Of a stretch of DNA of 6,729 nucleotides, positions 5,218-6,729 are shown one piece after another. Where the stretch lies: NCBI GenBank assembly GCA_003486665.1, contig DNGF01000110.1, positions 1 to 6,729 of the forward strand, read 5' to 3'. Both the position numbers and the translations under genes were made by a program. Source of the DNA: Oscillospiraceae bacterium. GTDB lineage: Bacteria; Bacillota; Clostridia; Oscillospirales; Acutalibacteraceae. The stretch's first letter is position 1, and each line of letters begins with the position of its first letter. The notes under the pieces are model-generated. The model did not search any database. It was given only the letters and a program-made list of their open reading frames with translations, and was not told the DNA's origin.

Positions 5218-5253
5218 GAGCGGTGGGGCGTCTGCAAAGATGCCCTGCTGTTT
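5218..5253 (+). other. Intercistronic stem-loop between receptor and permease genes
   Basis: The RNA can form a long stem: 5218-5232 pairs with 5239-5253 around a 6-base loop (TGCAAA, 5233-5238). The core GGGCGTC/GATGCCC is strong (one G-U), and the outer part includes several G-U pairs. No T-run follows, and the permease ribosome binding site starts at 5257, 3 bases after the stem. Such stem-loops after receptor genes in ABC operons are known to stabilise the upstream message or reduce downstream translation, which would give more receptor than permease. Confidence 0.6.
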
Positions 5254-5272
5254 GTCAAAAGGAGTCCGCTAA

Positions 5273-5944
5273 ATGGCAGATATAATTTCGGTTTACGGCA
5301 AGCTGCTGCTTGAGGCGATGGGACAGACGCTTATCATGGCTTTCTACAGCCTGATTTTCGCAAGCGTCATCGGTCTCATCTTCGGCATGCTCAGCGTGCT
5401 GAAAAGTAAGGTATGCAACATCATCGCGCAGATATTTGTTGATATTATCCGCGGCGTTCCGATGATCGTTCTTGCTTTCTTCGTTTTCTTCGGTGTGCCT
5501 TACGCTTTAAAGAACTTTTTACACAGCACATTTACATTCACCGCGTTGCAAGCAGGTATAATCTGTCTTTCGCTCAACTGCGGCGCATATATGTCGGAAA
5601 TTATCCGTGCGGGAATTCAGTCCGTTGATGTCGGACAGATGGAGGCGGCAAGAAGTCTCGGAATTCCTTATTGGAAATCCATGCAGAAGGTCGTTCTTCC
5701 GCAGGCTATCCGCACGATGATACCGAGCATCATCAACCAGTTTATCATCACGCTCAAGGATACCTCGATTCTTTCCGTTATCGGCTTCCCGGAGCTTGTA
5801 AATTCAGCAAAGAATGTTATTGCGATTAACTTTAAGTCGTTCCAGGTATGGCTCATCGTCGGCGTGATGTACCTTATTGTTATCACGATACTTTCCAAGA
5901 TCGCAAAGGCTCTTGAGAGGAGGATGAACCGTGGCCGTAAATAA
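5273..5944 (+). CDS. Amino-acid ABC transporter permease (HisM/GlnP type)
   Basis: This is the membrane channel subunit of the importer, in the polar amino-acid (HEQRo/HisMQ) family. The 223 residues are of usual length, with about five hydrophobic helices (roughly 17-40, 49-78, 90-110, 153-173 and 190-210). [11 protein letters not shown] (60-70) is a family hallmark. The cytoplasmic EAA loop runs from about 121 to 145 ([15 protein letters not shown] and onward to VLPQA) and docks on the ATPase. [13 protein letters not shown] (163-175) is also typical. The ATG at 5273 has AAAAGGAG at 5257-5264 with 8-base spacing. Only one permease gene is present, so a homodimer is expected. It starts 76 bases after the receptor gene and its last 14 bases overlap the ATPase gene. 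Second gene of a receptor-permease-ATPase operon. Confidence 0.95.
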   Translation: MADIISVYGKLLLEAMGQTLIMAFYSLIFASVIGLIFGMLSVLKSKVCNIIAQIFVDIIRGVPMIVLAFFVFFGVPYALKNFLHSTFTFTALQAGIICLSLNCGAYMSEIIRAGIQSVDVGQMEAARSLGIPYWKSMQKVVLPQAIRTMIPSIINQFIITLKDTSILSVIGFPELVNSAKNVIAINFKSFQVWLIVGVMYLIVITILSKIAKALERRMNRGRK

Positions 5945-6677
5945 GAACAACGTTAAAATTCACGTTTCTCACCTCAAAAAGAACTTTGGTCATCTGGAGG
6001 TTATCAAGGATATCTCGACCGATATATATGAGGGCGAGGTAGTCGTTATTCTCGGACCGTCGGGCAGCGGTAAGTCAACATTTCTTCGCTGCATAAACCG
6101 TCTTGAGGAGCCGACCGACGGTGAAATCATTGTTGACGGTCAGACGATCACGGATAAAAAGGCAGACCTCAACAAGATTCGCGAGAACATCGGAATGGTG
6201 TTCCAGCACTTCAATCTTTTTAACAACCTCAATGTTCTTCAGAATCTTATGCTTGCTCCCGTTCAGCTGAAAAAGGCTTCAAAGGAAAAGGCAAAAGAGG
6301 AAGCAATGGCGATGCTTAAAAAGGTCGGACTTGAGGACAAGGCGGAGGCTTATCCGCATCAGCTCTCCGGCGGACAGAAGCAGAGAGTTGCAATTGCACG
6401 TTCTCTTTGCATGAATCCCGATATCATGCTCTTTGACGAGCCGACATCGGCGCTTGACCCCGAAATGGTAGGCGAGGTTCTCCAGGTTATGAAGGATCTT
6501 GCGGCAGAGGGAATGACGATGGTAATTGTTACCCACGAGATAGGCTTTGCCCGCGAGGTTGCCGACCGCGTGCTTTTCATTGATGACGGATATATCATCG
6601 AGGAAGGCACTCCGCAGGAGGTTATCCTCAGCCCGAAAGAGCCGAGGGCAATTGATTTCTTCAACAAGGTTCTTTAA
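5931..6677 (+). CDS. Amino-acid ABC transporter ATP-binding protein (GlnQ/HisP type)
   Basis: This is the cytoplasmic ATPase that powers the importer, working as a dimer under the permease. All nucleotide-binding motifs are intact in 248 residues: Walker A GPSGSGKS (42-49), Q-loop glutamine Q92 in [12 protein letters not shown] signature LSGGQ (145-149), Walker B IMLFDEP (165-171) with catalytic E170, D-loop SALD (173-176) and switch histidine H202 in [17 protein letters not shown] and [14 protein letters not shown] are characteristic of the polar amino-acid subfamily. The start is GTG at 5931, inside the end of the permease gene, with AGGAGG at 5918-5923 and 7-base spacing, so translation is probably coupled. 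The ATG at 5924 is in the permease frame and is not a start for this protein. Length is normal for the family and there is no C-terminal regulatory domain of the MetN type. Confidence 0.97.
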   Translation: MAVNKNNVKIHVSHLKKNFGHLEVIKDISTDIYEGEVVVILGPSGSGKSTFLRCINRLEEPTDGEIIVDGQTITDKKADLNKIRENIGMVFQHFNLFNNLNVLQNLMLAPVQLKKASKEKAKEEAMAMLKKVGLEDKAEAYPHQLSGGQKQRVAIARSLCMNPDIMLFDEPTSALDPEMVGEVLQVMKDLAAEGMTMVIVTHEIGFAREVADRVLFIDDGYIIEEGTPQEVILSPKEPRAIDFFNKVL

Positions 6678-6729
6678 TCAACAAAAAATAAAGCAGAGAT
6701 TTTCCGAGCTGAACAAGTCCATAAAAAAT
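6678..6729 (+). other. Non-coding tail after the importer operon; terminator probably cut by the window edge
   Basis: No complete hairpin with a T-tract is visible in the 52 bases after the ATPase stop. The window ends with CATAAAAAAT, the same ten bases that open the bidirectional terminator at 2262-2271, so a similar structure may begin at the edge. This is a comparison within the window, not proof. Confidence 0.35.

Noticed and set aside
5207..5272. 21-codon open frame (starting MIKKSGG) ending immediately before the permease ATG
   Set aside because: No ribosome binding site precedes it, it lies across the intercistronic stem-loop, and it is simply the permease frame read upstream to the nearest ATG.

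Overview
The window looks like a chromosomal segment from an anaerobic, Gram-positive Firmicute of class Clostridia (Ruminococcaceae/Oscillospiraceae-like is my guess). The reasons are strong GGAGG-type ribosome binding sites, moderately AT-rich DNA with AT-rich intergenic regions, a lipoprotein-type solute-binding protein, and protein styles familiar from gut and rumen clostridia. No RNA gene, CRISPR array, insertion sequence, phage gene or attachment site is visible.

Layout. (1) Bases 1-2251, plus strand: the last codons of a gene that could be an HlyD/MacA-type membrane-fusion adaptor, then a MacB/FtsX-type ABC permease (48-1289), a small cytosolic protein of unknown function (1337-1666) and a GNAT acetyltransferase of the phosphinothricin/methionine-sulfone type (1682-2251). 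(2) A hairpin flanked by an A-tract on one side and a T-tract on the other (about 2262-2326) can terminate both this plus-strand group and the convergent minus-strand gene. (3) Bases 2347-3975, minus strand: a single-gene unit for a fatty-acyl-CoA ligase (AMP-forming), with a near-consensus promoter at 4039-4067. (4) A divergent, non-coding, AT-rich control region (3976-4437) with several inverted repeats. (5) Bases 4438-6677, plus strand: a complete three-gene polar amino-acid ABC importer: lipoprotein receptor, one membrane permease and ATPase. The permease and ATPase genes overlap by 14 bases.

How the genes work together. The importer genes clearly form one machine: receptor lipoprotein on the outer face of the membrane, a presumed permease homodimer, and a GlnQ/HisP-like ATPase dimer. 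A stem-loop between receptor and permease genes may help set a receptor-rich stoichiometry. The first permease probably belongs to a tripartite-like export system whose other parts lie mostly or wholly upstream of the window. The acetyltransferase and the unknown protein may be co-transcribed with it, but no functional link is evident.

Novelty. I see no wholly new multi-gene system. The parts most worth a second look are the 462-base divergent control region with nested inverted repeats on the importer promoter, and the small unknown protein at 1337-1666. All family assignments come from reading motifs by eye; no database search was run.
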